Assembly (NCBI GenBank): GCA_030593065.1
Contig: JAUVHV010000007.1
Span: forward strand, 1-64,000
DNA from: Candidatus Omnitrophota bacterium
GTDB lineage: Bacteria > Omnitrophota > Gorgyraeia > JABMRG01
Direction of reading: 5' to 3'
DNA length: 64,000 bases
Below, one piece after another: positions 41,733 to 50,626 of this stretch (position 1 is the first letter of the stretch; each line of letters begins with the position of its first letter). The notes beneath the pieces were generated by a model. That model was given only the letters and a program-made list of their open reading frames with translations. It was not told where the DNA came from and ran no database searches. The position numbers and the translations under genes were made by a program.

Positions 41733-42479
41733 ATGAATATCGGAATAAGAGAAAATTTCTGGAAGACCAGAGCGAAAAATTATGAAAAATTAGAATGGGC
41801 CATTAAAGGAGGGTATCTTCATGTTTTTTTAGATTCAGGCGTTTTTTGTTCTGATGATATAGTTTTAGATATTGGGACTGGAACGGGCATTATCGCGCAT
41901 ACTATATCACCTTTTGTTAAAAAGGTATTTGGCATAGATATATCACCCGATATGTTATCTCATGCTTTTAAACATAGAATTGATAATGAAGAATTTGTAA
42001 AGATGGATGCGCACAATCTCAATTTTAAGGAAAATACTTTTTCTAAAGTGACAGCACGGATGGTATTTCATCATATATTGGATAATACTCAGGAAGCAAT
42101 GGACGAATGTTACAGGGTATTGATGCCTGGTGGCAGGATGATATTTTCAGAAGGAGTGCCGCCATCAGAACATGTCAGGCAATTCTATACGGAAATGTTT
42201 AAACTCAAGGAAAATAGGCTTACCTTTATGGACAATGGCCTAATGTCTCTTATGAAAAAAGCAGGCTTTAAGAGCATAAATGAGATTATATATTGGATGC
42301 GGCAGGCAAGTATAAAAAACTGGCTTGTAAATTCAGGGCTTGATAAGAAAACCCGAGATATAATAATGAAAATGCATAAGGATTTAGACAGACAGGGTAA
42401 AGATGACTACAACATGGCAGAAACCGATGATGACTGTCTTATTGATATGAAATTTGTAATTTTGGTAGGCACAAAATAA
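41733..42479 (+). CDS. Class I SAM-dependent methyltransferase
   Basis: A 248-residue methyltransferase of the UbiE/Methyltransf_11 type: motif I V-L-D-I-G-T-G-T-G near residue 48, F-G-I-D-I-S-P-D-M near 68, a post-motif M-D-A-H-N-L-N-F near 89 and L-M-P-G-G-R-M near 129. There is no membrane segment. It lies between a radical SAM gene and a CDP-alcohol transferase fusion. The target could be a sugar or lipid hydroxyl; nothing in the sequence decides this. Confidence 0.85.
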   Translation: MNIGIRENFWKTRAKNYEKLEWAIKGGYLHVFLDSGVFCSDDIVLDIGTGTGIIAHTISPFVKKVFGIDISPDMLSHAFKHRIDNEEFVKMDAHNLNFKENTFSKVTARMVFHHILDNTQEAMDECYRVLMPGGRMIFSEGVPPSEHVRQFYTEMFKLKENRLTFMDNGLMSLMKKAGFKSINEIIYWMRQASIKNWLVNSGLDKKTRDIIMKMHKDLDRQGKDDYNMAETDDDCLIDMKFVILVGTK

Positions 42480-42498
42480 TTTTAAAGGGGTTTTTAAT

Positions 42499-43530
42499 AT
42501 GGATATTATAATAAGAGCGGATAGGAAAATAGATAATAAGCTTTTAGCTTTAGAATTGCTTGATGGGGAGGTAATCATAGAAAGGCTTCTTAATGCCGCC
42601 AAAACAGCCGGCATTAAATATGTAAGTATATTTACCGGGTATAGCGATAACGAGCGCAAGATAGGTGCGCTTAAAAATAAATTTCATTTTAAATTTATCG
42701 ATTCTTTGGATAATTTGGATAGGCCGCTTATCTTAGATGTTAGTGTTGTTTATCACCCTGGAAAATTATTGGCCCTTTTAGCGTCAAAGAAAAACCCCCA
42801 AAAGGCAGCTATATGGAAAATAAGAAGTTTGGAAGATTTAAATTTCGCGCAATCTATGCTCAATAAACGAAATTTTTATCCGTTAGCAAGATATTATCTG
42901 GTACCTGTCGCAAAGCTTTTAGCCAAGGCCTTAGAAAAAACAAGGATAACAGCTAATTTTTTAACAATCGCGGACGCATTTGTAGGATCAGTTATATGTT
43001 TGGGCCTATTAATATACAATATGCATTTTGTAAAAATATTATCTTTAATAATTCTATTATGGTGGATGCTTGACCACGCTGACGGTTATTTAGCCAGGCT
43101 TAAAAACCAGCAAACAAATTTTGGCGCTTTTTTAGATTCATTTTTAGGTAGCCTCTTATGGCATATGATGCATCTTTGCTTATCATTAGGTTTATATTTT
43201 AAATATGGCCGGGTTATTTATCTTATTCTTGGAATATTTTATATGTTTGGAAGTTTTATGTTTATATTCTCAAACTATCTCTTAGCGGAATTAAAAGATA
43301 ATAAAAGCAAAAGCAATAATAAAAAAGTTTCAGTTTTCTCTAAACCACAGGGTGTTAAAAGAATAATATCGTACATGGATGACACAGACGTAAGAATACA
43401 TATGCTTGCTATAACATGCTTTTTGGGATTACCGGTTATAAGCCTTATATATCATGCGATATATTGCAATTTCAGATGGGCTGTTAATTTTTTATACATT
43501 TGTTTAAAACCATTAAAGTTGAATAGATGA
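42499..43530 (+). CDS. Degenerate nucleotidyltransferase + CDP-alcohol phosphotransferase fusion (IPCT-DIPPS-like)
   Basis: A 343-residue protein. Residues 1-125 resemble a short nucleotidyltransferase domain without the G-x-G-T-R-L loop. Residues 130-330 are a CDP-alcohol phosphotransferase membrane domain with D192-x2-D195-G-x2-A-R200-x8-G209-x3-D213-x3-G217. The last signature position should be Asp. The layout recalls bifunctional inositol-phosphate cytidylyltransferase/di-inositol-phosphate-phosphate synthases. Loss of the nucleotide loop suggests the N-terminal part is no longer catalytic. A strong AAAGGGG precedes the ATG. Confidence 0.7.
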   Translation: MDIIIRADRKIDNKLLALELLDGEVIIERLLNAAKTAGIKYVSIFTGYSDNERKIGALKNKFHFKFIDSLDNLDRPLILDVSVVYHPGKLLALLASKKNPQKAAIWKIRSLEDLNFAQSMLNKRNFYPLARYYLVPVAKLLAKALEKTRITANFLTIADAFVGSVICLGLLIYNMHFVKILSLIILLWWMLDHADGYLARLKNQQTNFGAFLDSFLGSLLWHMMHLCLSLGLYFKYGRVIYLILGIFYMFGSFMFIFSNYLLAELKDNKSKSNNKKVSVFSKPQGVKRIISYMDDTDVRIHMLAITCFLGLPVISLIYHAIYCNFRWAVNFLYICLKPLKLNR

Positions 43531-45059
43531 TAAATCTTACTTTAGGCTTATTAGACACTTCAAGCGGGGTTTCAAATCTTTTATCCGCGGAAGGCCTATC
43601 TTATGATGTGCTATATTTAGAAGATATATTGAAAAATCATCTTAGCTTAAAATATAAGATATTGATATGCATAGGTAAGGTAAAAGCCGATATTGGGCGG
43701 ATTTTGATGCAACACGCCAGGAATGGCTTGTCAATTTTAAGTGATGCGGATTTTGCCAAATCTTTAGGAATAGCTACAGAAGATTGCACGCAAAAGATTT
43801 TATCCTGCAATGGTTTTCGTTTGAATTCAAATGAGATAAAGGACAAGATTAATAGAATCGAAAATGGTTATATCGGTATATTGCCATTTTCAATAAAGAG
43901 ACTTATTTTTGATAATGGAATACGTGAAAATATATTCTTTACAGGTAACAAGCGGGATAATTTTGTAACAGAACGCATAAGCAGAGTTGATAAAGGAAAA
44001 ATCGCAAAAATTTTTATCAAATTTTTAGAGGAATTACATGTAGCCAATGATATACCATATATCCATAAATGGTACTTCCCGCATAACAAAAAAAGCCTGT
44101 TTAGTTTCAGGGTTGATTTTGATGAATACGAAGAAGGTGATTTTAATTGTTTTGTTTACGAAATATCACGTATGAGACAAGCGTTCTCGCTTTTCATAAA
44201 CTGTGATATTTACAGTCAGCATAGATTGTTATTGCTGGATTTGAAAAAGCGGGGCTTTGATATCCAGTCTCACGGAATGGCCCACCATATATTTAATGGT
44301 AAAACGAAAAACAGTAAAAATATCAGTGCGGCAAAGAATTTTTTAGAAAACCTAAGCATTTACCATAAAGGGTTTTCCGCCCCAATGGGAAAGCATAATT
44401 CTTTATTATATGATATACTCTATGATTACGGCTATGAATTCAGCTCGGAGTTCTCTTACTTATATGATTTTCTCCCATGTTATAATTTTAGTATAACAGA
44501 GACAAAGCGCATATTACAAATTCCTGTCTATCCGATATGCTTGGGCAGTTTTCTTGATAAAGGTTTTTCAGCAAAAATTGCTTTTAAATTTATCATTGAT
44601 AAAATTGAAGAGCGAATTTCGGCACAACAACCGGCTATTTTTTATGGCCATCCTGTTAAAAGATTAGGAAGATACCCTGAATTTATAAGAGGCATAATAG
44701 ATTACATAGAAACTCAAAATGATATTTGGGCAGCAAATTTTTCAGACATAAATGACTGGTGGCGAAAAAGAGATTCAGTTTCCCATGAAATATGTTTTGA
44801 TAGATCTAAATATATGATACGCATTAATAATAATACAACAGATAATGATGATATAGTTTATAGGATTATTTACAAAAATAAGATGTTTTTATTAAATGCA
44901 GAAAATATAAAAAAACAAGCCTCTGTTTTGTCAGGCCATTCAGAGAACGCGGACAGGACTTTTGATTTTATTTTCCACAGAGATTTAAAAGCTAATAACC
45001 TAAAATTATTAAAAAGAAAGATAGATGACTTTATAAGATGGGAACTGCTATACAGGTAA
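43527..45059 (+). CDS. Polysaccharide deacetylase (NodB/CE4-like) with N-terminal extension
   Basis: A 510-residue protein. The central NodB-like domain has F-R-V-D-F-D-E near residue 197 (equivalent to the T-F-D-D motif), S-H-G-M-A-H-H near 249 (H-x3-H metal site) and G-F-S-A-P-M-G near 285. The N-terminal 170 residues look like a small alpha/beta domain I cannot name; the C-terminal 90 residues are also unassigned. No signal peptide is seen, so it may act on a cytoplasmic lipid-linked sugar. The following gene encodes an acyltransferase, suggesting deacylation followed by re-acylation. Coupled upstream by ATGA. Confidence 0.72.
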   Translation: MINLTLGLLDTSSGVSNLLSAEGLSYDVLYLEDILKNHLSLKYKILICIGKVKADIGRILMQHARNGLSILSDADFAKSLGIATEDCTQKILSCNGFRLNSNEIKDKINRIENGYIGILPFSIKRLIFDNGIRENIFFTGNKRDNFVTERISRVDKGKIAKIFIKFLEELHVANDIPYIHKWYFPHNKKSLFSFRVDFDEYEEGDFNCFVYEISRMRQAFSLFINCDIYSQHRLLLLDLKKRGFDIQSHGMAHHIFNGKTKNSKNISAAKNFLENLSIYHKGFSAPMGKHNSLLYDILYDYGYEFSSEFSYLYDFLPCYNFSITETKRILQIPVYPICLGSFLDKGFSAKIAFKFIIDKIEERISAQQPAIFYGHPVKRLGRYPEFIRGIIDYIETQNDIWAANFSDINDWWRKRDSVSHEICFDRSKYMIRINNNTTDNDDIVYRIIYKNKMFLLNAENIKKQASVLSGHSENADRTFDFIFHRDLKANNLKLLKRKIDDFIRWELLYR

Positions 45060-46102
45060 AGATATTTCAAAAATTGCACGATATAGAAGCTTTAAGAGCG
45101 GATTGGGATAATTTACATTCAACTTTCGCTGAAAATAATCCTTTTCTTTCATGGACGTGGATTTATAACTGGTATAAGTATGTAGGCATTAATAAGGGTA
45201 AAATATTTTGCCTGGGATTTTATATAGATGAAGAACTTATGGGGTTGGCACCTCTTTTTATCAAAAAAAGAAGAACTCCTTTTTTTAACAAAAGCATGGA
45301 ATTCGCGTCCCAGGAAGCTTCTTGCTATTTAGGAATACTGTGTAACCGGGTTCACAATGCTATTATCTGGCAAAGGCTTTTTGAATTTTTAATATCAACC
45401 AAGACTGCATATGATAGGCTCTTTCTCGATGGTGTTGAGTTGCAAAAAAGAATTTTTCAAGGTGTTGATAAAAGATCGTTTTATTATAAAAGAAGGCACG
45501 AAAAAGACTCATGGCGTATCTCTTTGCCCGATAATTTTAAAAAGTACGCGGAGGAATTAGAAAGCAAATTTTCTAAAAAAATATTTTATTATATGCGCAG
45601 GCTGAAAAAAATGGATGGATTTAAGTTTAAAATCGCGCAGGAGAGTGACTTTGAAATAAGTTGGCATGAGTTTGTTAAGCTGCATAGAGAAAATATTAAC
45701 AAAAAAAATGAAGAGACATATTTTTCAGATGGAAGTTTCTGTTCTTTTGCTAAAGAGGCAGCCCGTGGTTTTTTGAAGAATAATACCTTGAAATTATGCA
45801 AACTTAGTTTAAATAACAAAACAGCGGCTGTTTTGTGGGGCCTTGAAACAAATGACGATTTTTTTTATATTAATATCGGCCTTGATGCCAGGTATGAGAA
45901 ATTCAGCATAGGTATAACAATGCCGGCTTTCTGCATAGAATACGCTATTGAAAATAGAAAAAAACATTTCGATTTCTTATCCGGCAGAGATAGGTATAAA
46001 CAAAAAATGGGAGCTGAAAAAATAGCGCAGTATAGTATTTTAAGATATGCTAACCCTGTAGCAGCTTTACAGGATAATTTTTTAAATTTAATTAATAGGT
46101 GA
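45038..46102 (+). CDS. BcsL/CelD-type GNAT acyltransferase
   Basis: A 354-residue protein of the FemAB/BcsL (Acetyltransf_6) type. It has L-R-A-D-W-D-N-L near residue 19, N-P-F-L-S-W-T-W-I-Y-N-W near 34, a central GNAT core around residues 170-300 and the late motif D-F-L-S-G-R-D-R-Y-K typical of this family. It probably acylates an amino or hydroxyl group on a glycan precursor, or adds an aminoacyl group. The 22-base overlap with the deacetylase gene supports a shared substrate. Confidence 0.75.
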   Translation: MGTAIQVKIFQKLHDIEALRADWDNLHSTFAENNPFLSWTWIYNWYKYVGINKGKIFCLGFYIDEELMGLAPLFIKKRRTPFFNKSMEFASQEASCYLGILCNRVHNAIIWQRLFEFLISTKTAYDRLFLDGVELQKRIFQGVDKRSFYYKRRHEKDSWRISLPDNFKKYAEELESKFSKKIFYYMRRLKKMDGFKFKIAQESDFEISWHEFVKLHRENINKKNEETYFSDGSFCSFAKEAARGFLKNNTLKLCKLSLNNKTAAVLWGLETNDDFFYINIGLDARYEKFSIGITMPAFCIEYAIENRKKHFDFLSGRDRYKQKMGAEKIAQYSILRYANPVAALQDNFLNLINR

Positions 46103-46106
46103 GATA

Positions 46107-47039
46107 TTGAAAGTCAACATAGCAGTTTTAACTTATAATAATCTTGAAATGATAAAAAGATGTTTGCCTTCAATTATTAAATCGGCAGGACAGAGCCGCT
46201 TTGATGTGACAGTTACTCTTCTGGATAATGGCAGTACGGATGGAAGTGTAGAATGGGTGGAATCGAAGTTTAATAATGTTGTGATATATAAATCTTTAAT
46301 GAATAAATTCCTGTGTTCTTATAATGACTTTGCAAAAGAAGTAGAAGATGATGTTATTATTTTGCTTAACAGTGATATAATAACAGGTGATAATTTTATT
46401 GATCCCCTGGCCGATATTTTTATAAAAAATGCTGATGCTCTTTTTGCCGGGCCTCAATGCTGGACTTTCGATAAAAGCCAATATGAAGGCGCTATGACGA
46501 AGATAAGAATGCACTTTGGTTTTTTCCAGGCCTTTGCCAGATATCCTGGTTATGAGAAAGCCATAAAAAATTCAGGCTATACAGCCTGTGTTGGCTCTGT
46601 AGTAGCTTTTGACAGGCTTAAGTTTTTAGAACTTGGCGGTTATGATGAGTTATATTTTCCCGGAAGAATGGAGGATGTGGACTTATGTTATCGTGGCTGG
46701 AAGGCGGGTTATAAGGGGTATTATGCACCTGAGTCTCTATCATACCATGAAGGTTTGCATTCTTTTCATAGAGCATTCGGTAAAGATGAGACATTAGAGA
46801 TGGCATATAGGAATACATTTATATTCATGTGGAAAAATATAACTGATTTTAGTATATCATTAAGATGCATTGCTTTCTTACCTGTATGGCTTATATATTC
46901 ACTGCTTTATAAACCTGTCATAACCCGCGCTTTTATAAAAGCTTTGAGTATGCTTGGTGATATTATTAAGGCTAGAAGGCTTTGTAAGCCACGATTTCGA
47001 TATACAGACCATTATGTATTCAGGATGGTAGGATTTTGA
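46107..47039 (+). CDS. Family 2 glycosyltransferase (rhamnosyltransferase-like)
   Basis: A 310-residue GT2 started at a TTG (46107) with AGGTGAG just upstream; no ATG fits. Motifs: A-V-L-T-Y-N-N near residue 5, L-L-D-N-G-S-T-D-G near 38, L-N-S-D near 90 (metal) and the C-terminal G-R-M-E-D-V-D-L-C-Y-R-G-W, which matches the E-D-x-D block of WbbL/RfbF-like inverting rhamnosyl- or glucosyltransferases. Adds one sugar to a lipid-linked chain in the cytoplasm. Confidence 0.83.
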   Translation: MKVNIAVLTYNNLEMIKRCLPSIIKSAGQSRFDVTVTLLDNGSTDGSVEWVESKFNNVVIYKSLMNKFLCSYNDFAKEVEDDVIILLNSDIITGDNFIDPLADIFIKNADALFAGPQCWTFDKSQYEGAMTKIRMHFGFFQAFARYPGYEKAIKNSGYTACVGSVVAFDRLKFLELGGYDELYFPGRMEDVDLCYRGWKAGYKGYYAPESLSYHEGLHSFHRAFGKDETLEMAYRNTFIFMWKNITDFSISLRCIAFLPVWLIYSLLYKPVITRAFIKALSMLGDIIKARRLCKPRFRYTDHYVFRMVGF

Positions 47040-47773
47040 AGATATCAGCCGTAGTTATTACTAAGGACGAAGAAAAGAACATAAGAAGATGCCTTGAATC
47101 ACTTAGGTTCGCAGGTGAGATTATCGTAGTCGATGATTATAGCAGCGATAGAACCGTTGATATATGTAAAGAGTTTGGCGCGTTAGTATATAGCAGAAAA
47201 TTTGATAATTTTTCAAAGCAGAAGAATTTTGCTGTAACCAAATCCAATAATAAATGGGTTCTATTAATTGATGCGGATGAGGTGATTTCAGATGAACTTG
47301 CAGCATCAATATGTTATATTGAGCGTCCGAGTGTTGACGCGTTTTATATTAATAGAGCTAATTTTATTTATGGTGATTTTTCTAATTATTCAAACCCTGA
47401 ATATCACGTAAGGCTTTTTAAGAAAGATAAAGCTAAATATGTAATGCCTGTACATGAACAGATGGTAATAGATGGAGTAACCGGTTTTATTAGTGGGGAT
47501 ATTTTGCATTATTCTATGCCTGATATGAGTGAGCATATTAAAAAGATAAATTTTTATGCGGCAAAGGACGCGGAATATATGAAAAGTACCCATGTTACTA
47601 TATTCAATTTTATTTGGTATCTGTTTTTAAGGAATATCATTAAATTTATGCAGCATTTTTTTATTAAAAAAGCCTACAGGGACGGACTCAGGGGTTTTAT
47701 ATTTTGTATAAATACGGCTTTTTCGGAATTTTTAAGTTATGCTAAAATTTGGGAACGGGATATAAAAAGATGA
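47036..47773 (+). CDS. WaaE/KdtX-like family 2 glycosyltransferase
   Basis: A 245-residue GT2 starting with TTG in a TTGA overlap. I-S-A-V-V-I-T-K-D-E-E-K-N-I near residue 2, E-I-I-V-V-D-D-Y-S-S-D near 30, L-I-D-A-D-E near 79 and a membrane-associated C-terminal region are typical of the WaaE family, which adds beta-1,4-glucose to heptose in LPS inner core. A paralogue is encoded at 58693. Presence near heptosyltransferase-like GT9 genes is consistent with LPS core synthesis. Confidence 0.82.
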   Translation: MKISAVVITKDEEKNIRRCLESLRFAGEIIVVDDYSSDRTVDICKEFGALVYSRKFDNFSKQKNFAVTKSNNKWVLLIDADEVISDELAASICYIERPSVDAFYINRANFIYGDFSNYSNPEYHVRLFKKDKAKYVMPVHEQMVIDGVTGFISGDILHYSMPDMSEHIKKINFYAAKDAEYMKSTHVTIFNFIWYLFLRNIIKFMQHFFIKKAYRDGLRGFIFCINTAFSEFLSYAKIWERDIKR

Positions 47774-48816
47774 AAGTAGCGTTCTATTCATATCCATCCG
47801 CATTTCAAAATCCAGGCGGGGGAGAAATCCAGTTGCTTAACACAAAAAAAGCATTAGAAGAAAAAGGTGTTGAAGTAAAACTTTTTGATCAATGGAATGA
47901 CCGTTTGGAAGATTTTGATATATTGCATATATTCGGTTCAGTGAAGGATTGTATCGGCTTAATGCGGACAGCAAAAAATAAGGGTGTAAAGATAGTCCTT
48001 TCGACAATATTTTATTCAAATTTTAAAAGAGCCATATATGAAAGCGGACGCGCGCGCGCTAAAGTCGACCTGCTTTTTAGGCATCTGATTAAATTGGTTT
48101 TACCCAATTTCCCATCCGGTAGAAGAGAAACAATGCTTTTAGCGGACGCGCTTCTTCCTAATGGCAACGCGGAAAAGAGCCAATTGATCAGACTTTTTGC
48201 TATGCCTGCAAAGAAGATCTTTGTTGTACCTAATGGCGTGGATAAGGTATTTAAAGATGCTAATCCCGATCTGTTTATGAAAAGACACAACATAGCGGAT
48301 TTTTCCTTAGCAGTCGGTAGAATAGAACCCAGGAAAAACCAGTTAAATCTTATAAGGGCATTTAATAAGATCAGGAAGAACCTTGTAATTATTGGCGATC
48401 CTGTTTCAGATTATCCGGATTATTATAAAAAATGCAAAGATACGGCAAGTGAGAATATATATTTTTTAAAAGGCATAGATCATGAGGATCCTTTATTAGC
48501 CTCTGTTTATGCCGCTTCAAGCCTTTTTATTGTACCTGGATGGTTTGAAACACCAGGATTGGCCGCGTTAGAGGCCGGACTTGCCGGAACTAAGATAGCT
48601 GTTACGAAATATGGCTGCACAAAAGACTATTTTTTGGATTTCGTGAAATATTTTGATCCTTCATCTATTAATGATATTATAAAAGCCGTTGAGATTTCCT
48701 ATAGAAAGCAGGCTATGCCCGGTTTGTGGGCTCATATACATAATAATTATACATGGGATAAAGTTGCCGACGCTACTTTAAATGTTTATAAAAAAGTAAT
48801 AGGAGATGATAATTGA
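47770..48816 (+). CDS. Family 4 glycosyltransferase
   Basis: A 348-residue GT-B enzyme started at the ATG at 47770 (ATGA overlap with the previous stop); the in-frame TTG at 47749 would add seven residues with no support. It shows G-G-G-E-I-Q-L near residue 17 (donor loop), V-V-P-N-G-V-D near 156, A-V-G-R-I-E-P-R-K-N near 180 and P-G-W-F-E-T-P-G-L-A-A-L-E-A near 257, the last being the retaining E-x7-E motif region. Acts at the inner membrane cytoplasmic face. A short alternating CG run (48049-48059) encodes G-R-A-R-A. Confidence 0.85.
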   Translation: MKVAFYSYPSAFQNPGGGEIQLLNTKKALEEKGVEVKLFDQWNDRLEDFDILHIFGSVKDCIGLMRTAKNKGVKIVLSTIFYSNFKRAIYESGRARAKVDLLFRHLIKLVLPNFPSGRRETMLLADALLPNGNAEKSQLIRLFAMPAKKIFVVPNGVDKVFKDANPDLFMKRHNIADFSLAVGRIEPRKNQLNLIRAFNKIRKNLVIIGDPVSDYPDYYKKCKDTASENIYFLKGIDHEDPLLASVYAASSLFIVPGWFETPGLAALEAGLAGTKIAVTKYGCTKDYFLDFVKYFDPSSINDIIKAVEISYRKQAMPGLWAHIHNNYTWDKVADATLNVYKKVIGDDN

Positions 48817-49949
48817 AGAAGATACTGTTTGTAATAGGAACGCGCCCTGAAATAATAAAGACAGCGCCCGTTATTCTAACGCTTAAAAAAGATAAGAGAT
48901 ATCATGTAAAAGTATGCTTTACCGGCCAGCATAAAGCTATGGCTGCGCAAATGATAAAAGATTTTAATATAAAAGTAGATTATGATCTTAAATTAATGAA
49001 ATCAAATCAGACATTGATTCTTACAGCATCTAAGTCGCTGCTGAGGGTTAAAGGAGCATATAAGGATTTTAAGCCCGATCTTGTAATTGTACAAGGTGAT
49101 ACAACCACCGCTTTTTGCGCCGCGCTATCCGCTTATTATTTAAAGATTGAAGTAGCCCATATCGAGGCGGGCCTGAGAACTTATGATAGATACAAACCTT
49201 ACCCTGAAGAATTAAATAGAGCGATGATATCACGTATAGCGGAAATTCACTTTGCGCCAACGAGGCAATCAAAAGAAAATTTACTTAAGGAAAATATACC
49301 CGATAATTCTATAATAGTTACAGGTAATACCACAATAGACGCGCTTATTTATATTAAAAATAAAATAAGGAGTTTTAAGGATCGGAAACTTCGCAATTTA
49401 CCTGCGGATAAAAAAATAATATTGGTTACCGCCCATAGGCGGGAAAATTTCGGCGAGCCTTTAAAGAATATTTGTAAAGCTCTTAAGAGACTGGCAAAGG
49501 AGAATAAAGATATTATTGTAGTTTATCCAGTTCACTTAAACCCGAATGTTTCAGGAACAGTAAAAAAGATATTGTCAGGAGTTAAAAATATTTTTCTTAT
49601 TAAACCTGTAAATTACACAGATTTTATAAAATTGATGGATTCAGCATATATTATATTAACGGATTCAGGGGGCATACAGGAAGAGGCGCCTTCATTAGGC
49701 AAGCCTGTTCTTATATTAAGGAATAATACCGAAAGGCCGGAAGTTGTGGAAGCAGGCTGCGCAAAGATAGTGGGAACTGATATTTCAAAGATAGTAAAAA
49801 ACTGCAAAAAATTATTTTCCTCTAAGAGGCTTTATCGTCAAATGAGTGAAAAAAAGAATCCTGTGGGAGATGGCAGGGCTTCAGAGAGAATTAAAAAAGA
49901 ATTGGATAAAATATTATTTTCTGAGAAGAGAAGCGAGAAGATATGTTAA
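48813..49949 (+). CDS. wecB: UDP-N-acetylglucosamine 2-epimerase (non-hydrolysing)
   Basis: A 378-residue epimerase starting with TTG in a TTGA overlap. Family motifs are intact: G-T-R-P-E-I-I-K near residue 8, V-Q-G-D-T near 93, H-I-E-A-G-L-R-T near 114, P-E-E-L-N-R near 128, A-H-R-R-E-N near 208 and T-D-S-G-G-I-Q-E-E near 282. It interconverts UDP-GlcNAc and UDP-ManNAc in the cytoplasm, supplying ManNAc-type residues for the glycan. Length is normal. Confidence 0.9.
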   Translation: MKKILFVIGTRPEIIKTAPVILTLKKDKRYHVKVCFTGQHKAMAAQMIKDFNIKVDYDLKLMKSNQTLILTASKSLLRVKGAYKDFKPDLVIVQGDTTTAFCAALSAYYLKIEVAHIEAGLRTYDRYKPYPEELNRAMISRIAEIHFAPTRQSKENLLKENIPDNSIIVTGNTTIDALIYIKNKIRSFKDRKLRNLPADKKIILVTAHRRENFGEPLKNICKALKRLAKENKDIIVVYPVHLNPNVSGTVKKILSGVKNIFLIKPVNYTDFIKLMDSAYIILTDSGGIQEEAPSLGKPVLILRNNTERPEVVEAGCAKIVGTDISKIVKNCKKLFSSKRLYRQMSEKKNPVGDGRASERIKKELDKILFSEKRSEKIC

Positions 49950-50626
49950 GTGTATTAGTACCTATATACAATGAGGTTCATACGATAACTGAAATAATAA
50001 AACAGATAACCAGTGTTTCTGTTGAAAAAGAGATTATACTGGTTGATGACTGTTCAACAGATGGCACGAGAGAGCTCGTAAGAAAGAATTATGGAGATGG
50101 CAGAGGTAATATCAAGGTAATATACCATGATAAAAACTTTGGTAAAGGTTCCGCTATAAAGACGGCGCTTAAGCATGCTGAAGGCGGCTATGCAATAATC
50201 CAGGATGGTGATTTAGAGTATGACCCAAGTGATTATACGAAGCTCCTTGCTGAAGCGGAAAAAAACAAAGCCGATGTTATCTACGGCTCCAGATTTTTAA
50301 CTACCTGGCGTAGCACATCTTTGCCGCATTTTTTGGTTAATAAGTTTCTTACTATAGTGACAAATGTTCTATTTGGTTCACACCTTACAGATATGGAGAC
50401 ATGCTATAAGATGATAAGGACAGGCCTATTCAAGAGCCTTGACATAGAATCGCAGCGTTTTGAAATAGAGCCCGAGATTACCGCAAAGCTTCTTAAGAGA
50501 GGCTGTAAAATAATAGAGGTGCCTATATCCTATAAAGGCCGCTCATATCATGAAGGTAAGAAGATTACATGGCGCGATGGCATAACTACATTATTCACAT
50601 TATTTAAATACAGGTTTTTCAGATGA
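49943..50626 (+). CDS. Family 2 glycosyltransferase (DPM-like)
   Basis: A 227-residue GT-A protein with V-L-V-P-I-Y-N-E-V near residue 4, I-L-V-D-D-C-S-T-D-G near 32 and Q-D-G-D-L-E-Y near 84. The C-terminal segments M-E-T-C-Y-K-M-I and Y-K-G-R-S-Y-H-E-G-K-K-I-T-W are typical of bacterial polyprenyl-phosphate glucose/mannose synthases. It lacks the two-helix membrane extension of the GtrB type. Overlaps wecB by 7 bases and the next gene by ATGA. Confidence 0.85.
   Translation: MLSVLVPIYNEVHTITEIIKQITSVSVEKEIILVDDCSTDGTRELVRKNYGDGRGNIKVIYHDKNFGKGSAIKTALKHAEGGYAIIQDGDLEYDPSDYTKLLAEAEKNKADVIYGSRFLTTWRSTSLPHFLVNKFLTIVTNVLFGSHLTDMETCYKMIRTGLFKSLDIESQRFEIEPEITAKLLKRGCKIIEVPISYKGRSYHEGKKITWRDGITTLFTLFKYRFFR

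Noticed and set aside
48049-48059. Alternating CG run that could form Z-DNA
   Set aside because: Only 11 bases and explained by codons for G-R-A-R-A; no regulatory context.
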